From: Aricia agestis
Lineage: Eukaryota > Arthropoda > Insecta > Lepidoptera > Lycaenidae
Assembly (NCBI RefSeq): GCF_905147365.1
Contig: NC_056415.1
Coordinates: forward strand, 16,448,001 to 16,512,000
Reading direction: 5' to 3'
Length of the DNA stretch: 64,000 nucleotides
This document shows, piece after piece, positions 32,114 to 43,278 of this stretch (position 1 is the first letter of the stretch; every line of letters starts with the position of its first letter). The translations under genes and the position numbers were made by a program. Under the pieces are notes generated by a model. That model saw only the letters and a list, made by a program, of their open reading frames with translations. It did no database searches and was not told the DNA's origin.

Positions 32114-32296
32114 GTTTCTAAACACACTAGGCCGAAGTTCCGCGGCGGAAATTCCGCATGATTACGTTAGCAATGTCAAACGCATACAATATAACGCGAC
32201 GGAATTTCGGCATGGTGTGTCATCGGTAATTTAAATAAACAGGCGGAATCATGCCGAACTTCCGCCACCGAAATTCAGCATAGTGTGTTCAGACAC
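32114..32296. mobile_element. TTA-MITE (GTGTCTAAAC family), second copy
   Basis: Left 'gtttctaaacacactaggcc' and right 'catagtgtgttcagacac' are inverted, TTA is on both sides, and the internal 'atgtcaaacgcatacaatat' and 'gtgtgtcatcggtaatttaa' match the 19563 copy. Confidence 0.85.
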
Positions 32297-32315
32297 TTAG
32301 TTTGAAAAAAATAGC

Positions 32316-32450
32316 GCCGTACTCAGAGACATTTTATTTAAATGATTAAATTTCAATTTAATGAAGAGTTTGACAAATAATGTATGGGGCTTATGTCAAA
32401 ATGTTGAATTAATTACATTTAACTAATTAATGTTCCACTCTGAGTGCGGC
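32316..32450. mobile_element. Short MITE (CTCAGAG family)
   Basis: Left 'gccgtactcagagacatt' and right 'aatgttccactctgagtgcggc' (first and last bases) are imperfect inverted ends. The internal 'gaagagtttgacaaataatg' 'tatgggg' matches the element at 48525. Confidence 0.7.
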
Positions 32451-32804
32451 AGAGTTTGTCGGTTAAAATTTTGGCGTAGGTATATCTTTGTGCTCGCATA
32501 CTTTACTAATTGCAATAAAAAAAGGTAGTAAAAGAGTAAAAACAGCATAAATTATTGTAATGAACATTAACAATTTGTATAGACCATAAAGTGTTGTTAT
32601 GACTACGTATAAATAACATTCGTATTTATTGTATGAGAAAAAATGTGCCACGTTTCTCACTTGTTTCCATTGATTAATAAAATAAAATAATTTAATTATG
32701 TTAAATAAACTTTGGACATGACATCACACATTTTTTTAAAGCTACAAACATTTTAGTTATTCATTTTTTTAATTTTTGATATCATAGTATGTTAAAAAGA
32801 TAAA
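32451..32804. other. AT-rich DNA, no gene seen
   Basis: Nothing recognisable. Confidence 0.4.
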
Positions 32805-33137
32805 ATCGGCTTCAAAATTGTACGCAATTAAGAATTAAAATTCCTTTTCTCGAAAACTACTTAACCGATTTTGATGTAACTTGCAGGATTCCCTAAGTTG
32901 AACAATACCAAGTACAACAAAAAATAATCACATAAATTTTACGAATAGTTCCGGAGATATGCGTACACCAACATAAAAACATACATACATAGTACATACA
33001 CTTTTGAAATTTAGCACATTTGTTCTGACATTGATATAGACTCACATAATATTATACGAAAACTCGGCAGTTCTGGAAATATTACATACATACGGGTCGA
33101 ATTGATAACCTCCTTTTTTTGAAGTCGGTTAAAAAGG
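32805..33137 (+). repeat. Repeat D, long copy
   Basis: Shows 'aaaactacttaaccgatttt', 'tccggagatatgcgtacacc', 'gtcgaattgataacctcctt' and the end 'ttgaagtcggttaaaaa'. Confidence 0.7.
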
Positions 33138-33479
33138 CAATGGTAACTATCGAATTAAAGTCAGATATTGTCAACATTTTATAGGCTACTGTCATCTCCA
33201 ATGGCTTAATAACACAATCGCTGTTCAAATATTCGTCCACCATTTATAGAAAGTGTCCACTAAAAAGGTAGAGTTTAGGAGCATGTCAGGTGTAGTGAGG
33301 TGGGGTGAATATGGACCCCCAGAAGTGTCCGAAACGCCGTGATGTGGCCATCAAAGCGCGCCGCGGCCGTAAGATTCGATATTTATTGCCCTCTAGCACC
33401 GTAAAAACTCGGCCTGTGATTGAAAAAGTGTTTAGGGATGACCCTCGCTTCGATATCGATAATCGATAAGGAAATATTC
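33138..33479. other. Unrecognised DNA
   Basis: A GC-richer patch at about 33300-33430 ('aacgccgtgatgtggccatc', 'aagcgcgccgcggccgtaag') has no coding frame I can identify. Confidence 0.4.
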
Positions 33480-33490
33480 TATTTGATAGT

Positions 33491-33759
33491 TATTGATGAT
33501 TTATACAGTATTTTTTAGAGCGAAGTGTGAGTGTCCGTGGCCTAATGGGTAGACCTTCGGTACACACTCCTAGAGTGTGCAGGTTCGAACCCGGTGGAGG
33601 GTGTACCTATGAGACATTTTCTGATCTCAACATCTCAACCATACGGACATTTAAAAATCTTGTCCCAGGCACTACAGTATTTGAGGAGTGGTTACTTCGC
33701 TCTGAAAAATACTGTATAAATCATCCACAACGGTTGTGAATGCCTAGTTTTTTTTTTTT
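33491..33759 (+). mobile_element. tRNA-derived SINE with an inverted 5' extension
   Basis: The SINE proper starts at 33533 ('gtccgtggcctaatgggtag', B box 'gcaggttcgaacccgg') and ends in a T-rich run after 'gtgaatgcctag'. The 11-bp direct repeat 'tatttgatagt' lies at 33480-33490 and 33760-33770, so the inserted unit also includes 33491-33532. In that extension, 33495-33526 is the reverse complement of the element's own 3' region ('acttcgctctgaaaaatact', near 33695). This copy also lacks ~80 bp of body present at 18650. Confidence 0.85.
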
Positions 33760-33910
33760 TATTTGATAGTGATGGAAAGATCAATATTCAAGAGGATTGT
33801 TGTAACAATTTACCAACTATAATCTTAAGTTCTATCTGCTGAAAGAAAATCATTCAAAGCACCATCTGTCCCGAACCACGCTCCCAACTATATTATTACT
33901 CCCATTATAC

Positions 33911-34232
33911 GTGGGAGAGTCATGCTTCGGCACAAATGGGCCGGTTCGACCGGAGAAATACCACGTTCTCACAGAAAACCGGCGTGAAACAGCGCTTGCG
34001 CTGTGTTTCGCCGAGTGAGTGAGTTTACCGGAGGCACAATCCCCTACCCCATTCCCTTCCCTACCCTCCCCTATTCCCTTCCCTTCGCTACCCTCCCCTA
34101 CCCTATTCCCTCTTAAAAGGCCGGCAACGCACTTGCAACTCTTCTGGTGCTGCGAGTGTCCATGGGCGACGGAAGTTGCTTTCCATCAGGTGACCCGTTT
34201 GCTCGTTTGCCCCCTTATTTCATAAAAAAAAA
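33911..34232 (+). mobile_element. SINE (main family)
   Basis: Head 'gtgggagagtcatgcttcgg', intact palindrome 'cagcgcttgcgctg', two minisatellite units, shared tail 'ccatcaggtgacccgtttgc' and an A-run. Confidence 0.9.
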
Positions 34233-34354
34233 CTGTATTATAAAGACTGTCATGGGCCTTGGTATCATGGTATGAGGTCCCTGACTTACCATTAAACCGC
34301 AGTTATATTAATGATAAAAGTTTTTTCGTTTCTAGCTATACTTTAAAGCAAGCA

Positions 34355-34666
34355 TGGCCAACCTTTTTGACACTTGGGCCGAAATTCGGAAGTAGAATTT
34401 TACCCCGGGCCGCACTACCAAATTTTATGTAATACTTGTAGTGGAATGAAAGTCAAAATCGGTTACTAATTTTTCCTATTGAAACTTAGTTAGAGATTTT
34501 ATTTTAAAATTAAAAGAAAAGAAGTGCTTTTTATAGAAGGTATGAAAAGGTAATTTTACCTTTTTTTATTAAAAAAGTTAATACTTTTTTTACTTTAAAA
34601 AAATGTGCTCGGCTCCGCGGGCCACAAGGTAACAGACGACGGGCCGCGTATTGGCCACCCTTACTG
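34355..34666. mobile_element. Probable hAT-type MITE, old
   Basis: The left 'catggccaacctttttgaca' with 'gggccg' and the right 'cgggccgcgtattggccacc' with 'cttactg' are imperfect inverted ends of the type seen in hAT elements. No clean target duplication is visible and the middle is AT-rich, so it is older than the other two hAT MITEs. Confidence 0.55.
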
Positions 34667-36158
34667 CATTGGTATGTCAAAGAAAAAGATTGTAATGTCA
34701 TGGATATAGCAATATCAATTCATCTGTCAAACTATTAACATGTACTAGAATACGGTCTCGATTAAATTGTAACCAATCGCAATTATATATTTATAACAAT
34801 CATAAACATTTTGCATAATTCATTGCGAATGAAGTAGCATGTTTATGAATTAGTATATCATAAGGCAATTTAAATAAATTATATATTTATACGTGTAATT
34901 AAATTTGAATTACAATAATTAGTTTTATAGTTTATGAAACTTGAGATTAAAGACTTAATTTTATCGATATGCTATGCTCAACACTAGCTGACAAAAAGCA
35001 TTGAATTTGAACTCCGATCATATTATAAGCATCGATTTTATTGAAAAATCTTTATAAAATCTTTAGTGATTCGATACGGATTAGCCTTATAGGCTGGCTA
35101 CTGTTGATTCTAACTTATGGACCGAATAGCCTACTCATTTAGGGTTGTAAGGATTAGAACATAGGCAAGATTTTCTGTGGTCTAAGTAGCTTTGTGTCAA
35201 CCCTAGCTAACTAGTACCGACACTAACAGAATTCGGACGGCGGCCATATGAAGCAATTTAAATACGAATTAGAATATTTGCGTAAATATCACGTTTTTGA
35301 CGGAATTCGCAGGTTTTGGTATTAGTTATTCGTTCTTTACTGTTTGTTGTATGTCCATAATGTTTTTCTTTTTTATATTGATCTATATAAAATCTATTTT
35401 TTTTTACGATTTATACTGGCTGGATGGATCAAAGAATTACTCTACATTGACTTTAAACTTTTAATTTTACTTTGAAATCGATTCTATCTTTTTTAAAAAG
35501 TGAAATATTTACCAGTAAGAAAATGTGCATCATACTTTACTGACGCATTCGTCAGCAAATAATGTAAGCTTAGCCAAAAAGTATATTATTAATAAATACC
35601 ATAACGGTTTTTTGCAAAGCTCTATATTGTGCATAACGAACAGACTGACCGTTACATTTCATTATACCTATTAATAATGACTGACCGATTGCTCCGTGGA
35701 AATATCGCACGATTTTTATGCACACAATGGATTTTAAAATACACAATCGAATGTCACTCCTTGACCCTTACGATTACAATTTAAATTAATTCACAGGTAA
35801 TGTAAGGTAAAGGTAAGATGGTCAGGTAAATAAATTACCTATCAATAGGAAACGCGATGGTCTTGACCGCTGGTCAGCGCTTGCGCAATTGAAATCTGAT
35901 ATTTTCTCAATAGTTGACAGCTCAATTGTACTAGGAAGTCATAAAGTGAAAGAGTTAAAGTGCATAATCATCACGATTGTCATCATCATGGAAATTGATC
36001 GTTATTTTAATTTAAATCCAAGTTTCACATATAAAACAGAAACATGAACAAGTTATAAGTACTCTAATCTAACTAATCGGAGGTGGAGTTCAATGAAAAT
36101 GAAATGAGAAGGGGAGGCAAACTCTTCTAACTCTGACGATGATTCTGAGAAGATACAC
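34667..36158. other. AT-rich DNA, no gene seen
   Basis: The longest stretch in the left half with neither a repeat I can name nor any coding signal. It may include host regulatory DNA, but nothing marks it. Confidence 0.45.
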
Positions 36159-36469
36159 GTGGTAGAGCCATCCTTCGGTACGAATAGGCTGGCTCGACCG
36201 GAGAAATACCACGGGCTCACATAAAACCGGCATGAAACAGCGCTCGCGCTGTGTTTCGCCGAGTGAGTGAGTTTACTGGAGGCCCAATCCCCTACTCTAT
36301 TCCCTTCCCTACTATTCCCTTCCTTATCCTCCCCTATTCCCTCTTAAAAGGCCGGCAACGCACCTGCAGCTCTTCTGATGTTGCGAGTGTCCATGGGCGA
36401 CGGCAGTTGCTTTCCATCAGGTGACCCGTTTAGCAAACGGGTTTGCCTCCTTATTCATTAAAAAAAATG
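36159..36469 (+). mobile_element. SINE (main family)
   Basis: Head 'gtggtagagccatccttcgg', 'ctcaca' then 'cggcatgaaacagcgctcgc', a short minisatellite, and the tail with a local repeat 'cccgtttagcaaacgggttt'. Ends in an A-run. Confidence 0.9.
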
Positions 36470-37059
36470 CAAAACTAAACGGAAATTCAATGTGTAAGGG
36501 AGGTATAGAAATTAGACGAGTATCTTCATTACATTTTACATAATTTTCGTAATTTACGTCTGCTTGTACGTATATATGATATGGGTAGAGTAAAAATGAA
36601 ATTAATTTTACTAAACTTTTCTGCAAACTTGTTTATTTATAACTAATATTATTATGACGTAATCCATAAACAAATTGAAGCCGGAACGTTACGTCAGTGT
36701 TGTAAGGATTATAACTGTCATCTTATAATATAATAAACTCGTAGATAACATCGCAGAAGGTATGATAGAGAAATAAAATGACACCTACGGGTCTAGGCCG
36801 GAGCAAAACAAGACAGAGGCGTGAAGCATTGTGACTAAAAGAGCTATAGTTTGATTCGGATAAACAATCTTTCAATAGTACAATTCCGATAACGTTTCGA
36901 TGCTTAATTTCTTTGACAAAATCCTATAAATTGCCAGATGATTATAGTCATAAGTCATAACTCGTCACTTGAGAAACAATTTTTGGTATAAAAAAATATT
37001 TTTTAATTCAATAAGTACCTATGCACTTATTTTTAGGAATCGACATGATACACTATCTA

Positions 37060-37195
37060 TAAATGTCCTTTTTCGGTTTCTAAAATATCACTGTACCAAA
37101 CCACATCTTAATAGACTCAGCGGTTTGAAAGTGCAACGTGGTAACAGAGAGACAGACGGATGGATACATTTCGCATTTATGATATTAGTATAGAT
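37060..37195 (+). repeat. Repeat B fragment
   Basis: Shows 'aatgtcctttttcggtttct', 'actcagcggtttgaaagtgc' and 'gcatttatgatattagtata'. A further tail piece is at about 37580-37630. Confidence 0.6.
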
Positions 37196-37708
37196 TTTTT
37201 TGTTTGACGTTCCACCAGTGCTGCAGTGGCAACAAACCAGTCGCCTAATGATGCTTGGGTAAAAAATATAGGGGTAAGAATGAACTTCTTAGTTAAGAAT
37301 GCATTCTTAAAAGGACATAATTAAAAATACATCTGTTGTTTTTGAAGATCTTAGTCAAATATGAAATATGTGGCTGCTAACGATGTTTAGTAGCTGATGT
37401 CGAAAACATTTGTATAATCTAAAAATTACTAATTTCAAAGAACTCTTTGAAAAAAAAAAACAGTAATTCTTTCGTTTTTACATGGCAATTGTTTATCGTG
37501 GTACCTTGAATACTTTTTTCGTGATTGAAATGGTTGTCTTTTTATGGTACTTAGTATTTTAGCACGAAGACATCGCACTAGTTTTTCAGACAGACAGACA
37601 CACATACTTTTACGTTTATAATATTATTGCTATAAATTCCATAGTAAATCCACGGGTTTACACTCTCGGAATTTTACGTTCTTAGGTGGGTTGTACCTAC
37701 ATTGTTTT

Positions 37709-37846
37709 TGATGATGATGATTATGATGCTGATTATGACAACGATGATGATGATGATAATGATGACGACGATGATGATGATGATGACGACGACGACGATG
37801 ATGATGATAATGATACTGATGATGATGATAATGATGATGCCGATGG
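37709..37846. repeat. GAT/GAC/AAT trinucleotide repeat
   Basis: About 46 triplets, mainly GAT and GAC. One plus frame is nearly all Asp and runs to a TAA; on the minus strand it gives His- or Ser-rich frames. Simple-repeat origin explains all of these. It directly follows 'cttaggtgggttgtacc', which resembles the left end of the GGGTGGGTTGCAC MITE. Confidence 0.9.
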
Positions 37847-37879
37847 ATAATATTGACTGTGTATAAATGTAGCAAGTGG

Positions 37880-38220
37880 GAGCTCACACGTCTCCCGCCG
37901 CGGCCGCGACCGTTCCCGGAAGGTACGGCGAGTCAACACCACTAATTAAACACGCTTTGTCTCTACCACTACCGATAGATCAGGGAGATGTAGAGGCGAC
38001 ACGCGGAACTGACGTACTTGAGTTGTTAAAAATATGAATTCCCGGTTTCAGAGGTTTTTGGATTGAAGTTCCTTATCGCGCGTTGCGAAAGGGGGCTAGA
38101 CGAAAAGTTGTAATGACGCAAAAGTGTCCTGTGTTTCTCTCTTTGTCTCTCTCTCTCTCTCGCTTGCATTGAACAGTGTGGTGTAGCGATTTTTTTTGTT
38201 GAGTGTATACAGGTTTTTTT
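37880..38220. promoter_or_regulatory. GC-rich and GAGA-rich patch, possible regulatory DNA
   Basis: A CpG-rich block ('tctcccgccgcggccgcgac') at 37890-37910 is followed by 'actgacgtacttgag' (CRE-like), 'ccttatcgcgcgttgcgaaa', 'tgtaatgacgcaaaagtgtc', and a CTCT run at 38137-38161 (GAGAG on the other strand, as bound by GAGA factor). No repeat family is recognised across it and no open frame is convincing. This is a composition-based suggestion only. Confidence 0.25.
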
Positions 38221-38501
38221 GTACATAAGAAATAACTTTGTTCCATCCGGGTGTCCCTTGACGCCTCTCAAGTTTTTGGAACCAGTAGTTTATCTTTTGA
38301 TTGGCTGACATTAAAACTCTAACCAATCAGTAACAAAATACAGAAACCGGAGCTAAGATGCTGTTGAACAAACGGTGCCAACTGACTGTGATGAGAACAG
38401 ACTGTTTAGGATACCTTTATGAAAAATATTTAGGAGTTACTTAATTTAGAAAATTATTCAGACTTCCTTTTCTGGACCCTCCAAAGTAGTATTTCGGAAG
38501 C

Positions 38502-38820
38502 TTTTTTTTATGAAATAAGGGGGCAAACGAGCAAACAGGTCACCTGATGGAAAGCAACTTCCGTCGCCCATGGACACTCGCAGCATCAGAAGAGCTGCAG
38601 GTGCGTTGCCAGCCTTTTAAGAGAGAATAGGGTAATAGGGGAGTGTAGGAAAGGGAACAGGGCAGGGTAGGGAAGGAAAAAGGGTAGGAGAAATTGGGCC
38701 TCCGGTAAACTCACTCACTCGGCGAAACACAGCGCAAGCGCTGTTTCACACCGGTTTTCTGCGAGCCCGTGGTATTTCTCCGGTTGAGCCGGCCCATTCG
38801 TGCTGAAGCATGGCTCTCCC
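38502..38820 (-). mobile_element. SINE (main family)
   Basis: T-run, shared tail, G-rich tract with substitutions, the palindrome 'cagcgcaagcgctg', and a head ending 'gaagcatggctctccc'. Confidence 0.9.
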
Positions 38821-39045
38821 AAGTCGTTGCTCAAGCTGTTCTGAATATAAAGGCCTAAATATTTCCTTAAATTACAAGTAGAATAACAAGCGCTTACATA
38901 AAAAATAGAGTTGTCATAATCATCAACTTCTATGAATGTCTTGTCTACTTCCACGAAAATAAAATATTTACACCTGACATGAAGAAGCACTTATGCGTAG
39001 TAAAGTTGGACCTAATGCTGGGTAGTATCACTAGTTCCTCTATAC

Positions 39046-39266
39046 CAGGGGTTCCCAAACTTATTTTGTCTTCTGCCCACTTTGAGAGCAAATTATGTTT
39101 TAGCATCCTCTTTGTTTCAATTTAAAATGCATCCAGATAAAATAAATCACCCCCAAGCCTCTACTTAACCCCCATTTTTTCTGGGTCCCACACCGCCCCC
39201 TTAAGACCTATAGCGCCCACAGGCGTGCGTTATCGCCCACTTTGGGCGATAACTATACCCTGACTG
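39046..39266. mobile_element. hAT-type MITE with perfect 8-bp target duplication
   Basis: The left end 'caggggttcccaaacttatt' is a classic hAT terminus and the right end is 'aactataccctgactg'. The 8-bp repeat 'ctctatac' flanks it exactly (39038-39045 and 39267-39274). The middle contains C-rich 'ccgcccccttaagacctata'. Confidence 0.88.
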
Positions 39267-39274
39267 CTCTATAC

Positions 39275-40977
39275 CCATACTCTTTGTCCTGAATACCTTA
39301 CCGCGTAGTGTTTGGTGCGAGCGGCGCGGGCGCAGCGCTGTTTATCCATGTATCGGGAATATTAATGGGAATATCATTATACCCTGTGAAATATCCGATT
39401 GAACAAATTATTTGACAGCATCTGTTATGGTGTGTTGAATAAATATCTTGGGATCCGCGGTTTAAGAAGCTTCCGTTGGTAACAGCGCAGTATAATATGA
39501 TCCTAGGTCTGGATCCTCAGAAAAAATGCTGTTGTCAATTTCACTGTTATGATTTAGAGAGTTTAAAATAATTTAAGAAGGCTTCTTGGCTTGCTGCTTG
39601 ATATGGGTTCTATAGGACTTTCTATTTAAAGGGCACTTTGTAAAGACCACCTAAGTTATGACAGTAAGAAAAATGTTCATTCTCGCTTTTAGCGTTAGCT
39701 ACATGGCCTAGGAATCTTAAATTCTTAGTTTATATCTTAGCTTAAGCTGGTGATGATGATGAACAAGCGCGAAGGTACTATCCGAATCCATTACTATAAA
39801 TATTTGAAACATATTTGTGAAAGCTCTTTCACATGTAAATAGGGGCGCATTAGCGTCTCAATAAATTTAATTCGTATAAATATTTATTTATATCAATTAA
39901 TATCAATATTCTTACCAGAAGCACCACAAATTATCTAATGAAAGTTGGAACACTTAATATTTTTAACACATGCAAACTATCTCATTCATAATGTATTATA
40001 ATATTAGTATTAACATAATTTCGTGATTATTGAAATCATATTTACCATTTCTTTCTGGTTTTATTTTATAGTCATTTGGAACTTTGAACTTTTATCAATT
40101 CTATCAAGCCGCAAAGATTTTATTGATCGATTGTTATAATATTATTTACATATTAATACTTATCTTAAATTTACATTTATTAAGTTGTTTATAATAACTT
40201 ACTTAGAGTATATTGTATATAATGCTTTAGGATTGATAAACAGATTAATAAATTAAAATATCTTAATTTTTAACTGTAGAAATTAGTGTACTTTTTTCTA
40301 AATTTTGTCTGTTAGTAACTGCCGCTTAAGGGTGCAGAAAAATAAATTAAGCTTATTATCGCGTCAGCGAGGCACGTCCGGTAACAAGATACGCCGCTGA
40401 CAAAACGACTGGATTTTTGTACGTCCCATCTGATCGCTTACCGTTTTCAATCATCTGACTGTGGATATGACTGACTCACGTCATGACTCATGTCCATATC
40501 AAAGTAAGATAGTTGATTCCCAAAATAAAGTCGAGCTCGATGGTATTTTGAACTGCTGAAAAAAATATATTATTTCCGGTTTATATCAACAGCCAGACAA
40601 CTACATTTTGACTTGTTTTCATAAAATTACCATCAATTTTGCAATAATTTTGAGATACTAAAAAAGACTTGACTTTGGGATTGGAAGATAAAAAAAAATT
40701 AAGAGGTCTAAATTATATAGTTTTTTCTTAGCGTCCAGTTCTGTCTGTATCAGAATTTATTATATATCTATTTAATACAGATTTTTATCTATGATTAGCC
40801 TTGGTCCCAGTAAACCCAGCTCAAGTTAATTGTAGGTATTTTTCAAGGAGACAAGGCTGTTGATAGCGAATTATTTATTTGTATGTCGCCGTGCGCGAGA
40901 TGTAGATAGTCCTGTCCGACTACTGTAGACGTGACACTGGGTGAAGCTTACAAATCTATATAATTATATCTAGTATA
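39275..40977. other. AT-rich DNA, no gene seen
   Basis: A short GCGC-rich stretch near 39315-39345 ('gtgcgagcggcgcgggcgca') stands out. Otherwise no repeat or coding signal. Confidence 0.45.
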
Positions 40978-41028
40978 CCATCTAGTATACAGACAGATAG
41001 TACACGTATCTGTCTGTATACTAGATGG
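40978..41028. repeat. Perfect palindrome, 22-bp arms, 7-nt loop
   Basis: 'ccatctagtatacagacaga' 'ta', loop 'gtacacg', then the exact complement. It lies just before repeat C. The upstream bases 'tctagtataccatctagtat' form a small direct repeat with the arm. Confidence 0.95.
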
Positions 41029-41203
41029 CAGATTAGGTGCATTTTTAGGGTTCCGTAGCTAAATGGCAAAAAACGGAACCCTTACAGAGTCGTCATGTCT
41101 GTCTGTCTGTCTGTCTGTCCGTCCGTATGTCACAGCCACCTTTCTCCGAAACTATAAGAGCTATACTATTGAAACTTGGTAAGAAGATGTAGTCTGTGAA
41201 CCG

Positions 41204-41501
41204 TAAATTCCTAACTGGTCACGGTAATTTTAAAGCTAAACTTCATGGATTTAAGTTAGTTCCATCTCCTTTTTGCGAGTGCTCGACCGAAGACAGCCCG
41301 CAAGTACAAACTGCTCATCACGTACTCTGGGAGTGCGGTCTTTGGCATGAGGAAAGAACCGATCTGTTAAACAGCCTCCAAAGTGTCTCTGGAGTCGTAT
41401 ATTACGATGACCTCGTAGGCAGCGCAAGGAATTTCCGTGCTTTCAAACGTTTTTGTCATAAATACTATTGGAAACAACCGAACACAAGTTTGCCATTATA
41501 A
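41204..41501 (+). pseudogene. LINE reverse transcriptase protein, C-terminal remnant
   Basis: The frame reads 'FLTGHGNFKAKLHGFKLV' and then a zinc-knuckle-like C-x-C-x11-HH-x4-C ('PSPFCEC', 'AHHVLWEC'), a Trp-rich 'GLWHEER', and an end 'KRFCHKYYWKQ'. The LTGHG...C-x-C...H...C layout is the usual C-terminus of R1/LOA/I-group non-LTR proteins, after the reverse transcriptase and RNase H-like regions. Everything N-terminal is missing through 5' truncation. A GTG within the target duplication only appears to start the frame. There is no frameshift, but the fragment cannot act as an enzyme. Confidence 0.75.
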
Positions 41502-41833
41502 ATAAATGTCATTTTTTTTTTTGAAGTAGGCATATTGTATTAAGTATAACCAAATTTTTTCCCGTGGTGCTTCCCCCTTTGTTCGGACATCAATGTCATT
41601 ACAATTTGGCTGTCTCCCGCTTTGCTTGGGGAGGGAAATTGGTATCTCCTACTCCTCCTACATTTCTTCTGATTAATTTCGTTGCGGGTCCCAAGACAGA
41701 TTTAGCTTGTCCCTCGGGCATCCCTGAGATCATATCAAAGGGTTTTCGTGGTTGGTTACCACTGTTGATCCTGGCGACACAGGAGTTGCAGTGGTGGGAA
41801 TGTGTGGTGGGCCTTTTGCCCGTATAAAAAAAA
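41204..41833 (+). mobile_element. 5'-truncated LINE with 13-bp target duplication
   Basis: Inserted into repeat C. The 13-bp direct repeat 'agtctgtgaaccg' is at 41191-41203 and 41834-41846, and an A-run ends the element. It holds the last ~100 codons of the polyprotein plus a ~330-bp 3' UTR ('ctcccgctttgcttggggag', 'cttttgcccgtat'). The exact duplication and open frame suggest a young insertion. Confidence 0.9.
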
Positions 41834-42288
41834 AGTCTGTGAACCGCATTAAGATTTTGATACAAAAATGGAAAAATTATTAAAAATTTTAGGGGTCCCC
41901 ATAGGTACAACTGAAAACAAAAAAAAAATTCATCTAAACTATGCGTGTGGGGTATATATGGATAGGTCTTCAAAAATCATATTGAGGTTTCTCATATCAT
42001 TTTTTTCTAACCTGAATAGTTTGCGAGAGAGACTCTTCCAAAGTGGTAAAATGTGTGCCCCCCCCCCTCTAACTTCTAAAGTAGGGGCATGATAATTCTA
42101 AAAAAATATATGATCTAGCAAGTAGTTTTTTTTAATACGTCATAAATGGTAAACCTTAAATTAACTTTCAATAAATCAACTGAAATGTAAAAATAAATCA
42201 AAAACCTTTTAATTTCATAAAAATAAACCTTATTGCTGCTGCGGAACCCTTCATGGGTGAGTCCAACTCGCACTTGGCCGGTTTTTGA

Positions 42289-43051
42289 GAATTATTGTCA
42301 AGTTTGTCTTCGTCCATGAATTGAAAACAATAATATGTTCAAAGTTTTTATTTTTACTTGCTAATAGCCCGACACGAGGCAGCTCCCATGCAGCAAGAGT
42401 AGTAGAGGAGTCGCTAGTAGAGTTACGGTAGGTTGTTCGTGCCCAGAACTGTGCCTAAGAGGGGAGTGGAGCACCATGCGGTTTTAGTGGGTAGATCCTA
42501 GGGGGACTCCCACATACACCGGTCGATGTCCCTAATCTGCCAGAGATGCGCAAAACATTTTCCCATTTAAAAAGGGGTAGTAATACACCCAATATCAAAT
42601 TTATGCACATAATATAATACACTATAAAATTATCAGTAGTATAACGTTATGAATGAAAACTTAAGTATCAATCATTGTTTTCAATTAAAAACTCACAACA
42701 ATCAACAGCCTATAATATATTATCTGTATAACAGTTAATTTGTTCAGTAACACAAGAAGACATTTGTAATGTTAAGTAGCGGGCAGGACAATCGTTAAAA
42801 TGTCAAATACATCTTTCTTCAAACAGCGTGATCAAACACTGGAGGCAAACACTCGGCCGCGCCGCAGAGTAATGCTGTGTACATACCGATAAAAATATAT
42901 TGCATTGTTCATCTTACATTGTCGCTCATCATCTGTTCATCATCAACTGTTTCTACTGAGTTACAAAATATGTTGCATTCTTAAACTTACGGGCTCATTG
43001 TCAGTTCAACAGGCATCGCTTATCATCGATTTCAAAGAGGTTTCAAAGTTC
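42289..43051. other. Unrecognised DNA with possible LINE debris
   Basis: 42370-42560 is GC-richer and contains 'atgcggttttagtgggtaga' and 'ggggactcccacatacaccg'. This recalls the 'ggttttagtgggt' piece at 26935 and may be a related LINE 3' region. The remainder is AT-rich. Confidence 0.4.
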
Positions 43052-43233
43052 CCGGGTCTGGATGTGTATTAAATATGTGTATGATATAATAAAAATCTTA
43101 AATATATGTATAGTATAAAAGTATTAAATATATTTCCGTTGTCTGGTACCTGTAACACAAGTCCTTTAGGTACTTAGCACGGGGCCAGACTGACGTGGTG
43201 TGAAGCGTCCATAGATTATTATTATTATTATTT
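43052..43233 (+). mobile_element. tRNA-derived SINE (third family), 5'-truncated
   Basis: 'gatgtgtattaaatatgtgt', 'tccgttgtctggtacctgta', 'acacaagtcctttaggtact' and an ATT-repeat tail match the 3' two-thirds of the element at 28457-28735. The tRNA-like head is absent. Confidence 0.85.
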
Positions 43234-43278
43234 TAAAACACCCACGTGTGGGCACACGCTGTTTACCACTCCCACTGA

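Larger units (their letters stand above)
41043..42288 (-). repeat. Repeat C, long variant, interrupted by a LINE
   Basis: Opens with 'tagggttccgtagctaaatg' and a (TCTG)n run at about 41097-41125, and closes with 'gagtccaactcgcacttggc' 'cgg', the family's two ends in minus orientation. The element is split at 'agtctgtgaaccg' by the LINE fragment and resumes with 'cattaagattttgatacaaa'. Confidence 0.8.

Noticed and set aside
37709..37846. Poly-Asp or poly-His protein segment
   Set aside because: Explained by a GAT/GAC trinucleotide microsatellite; no coding context either side.
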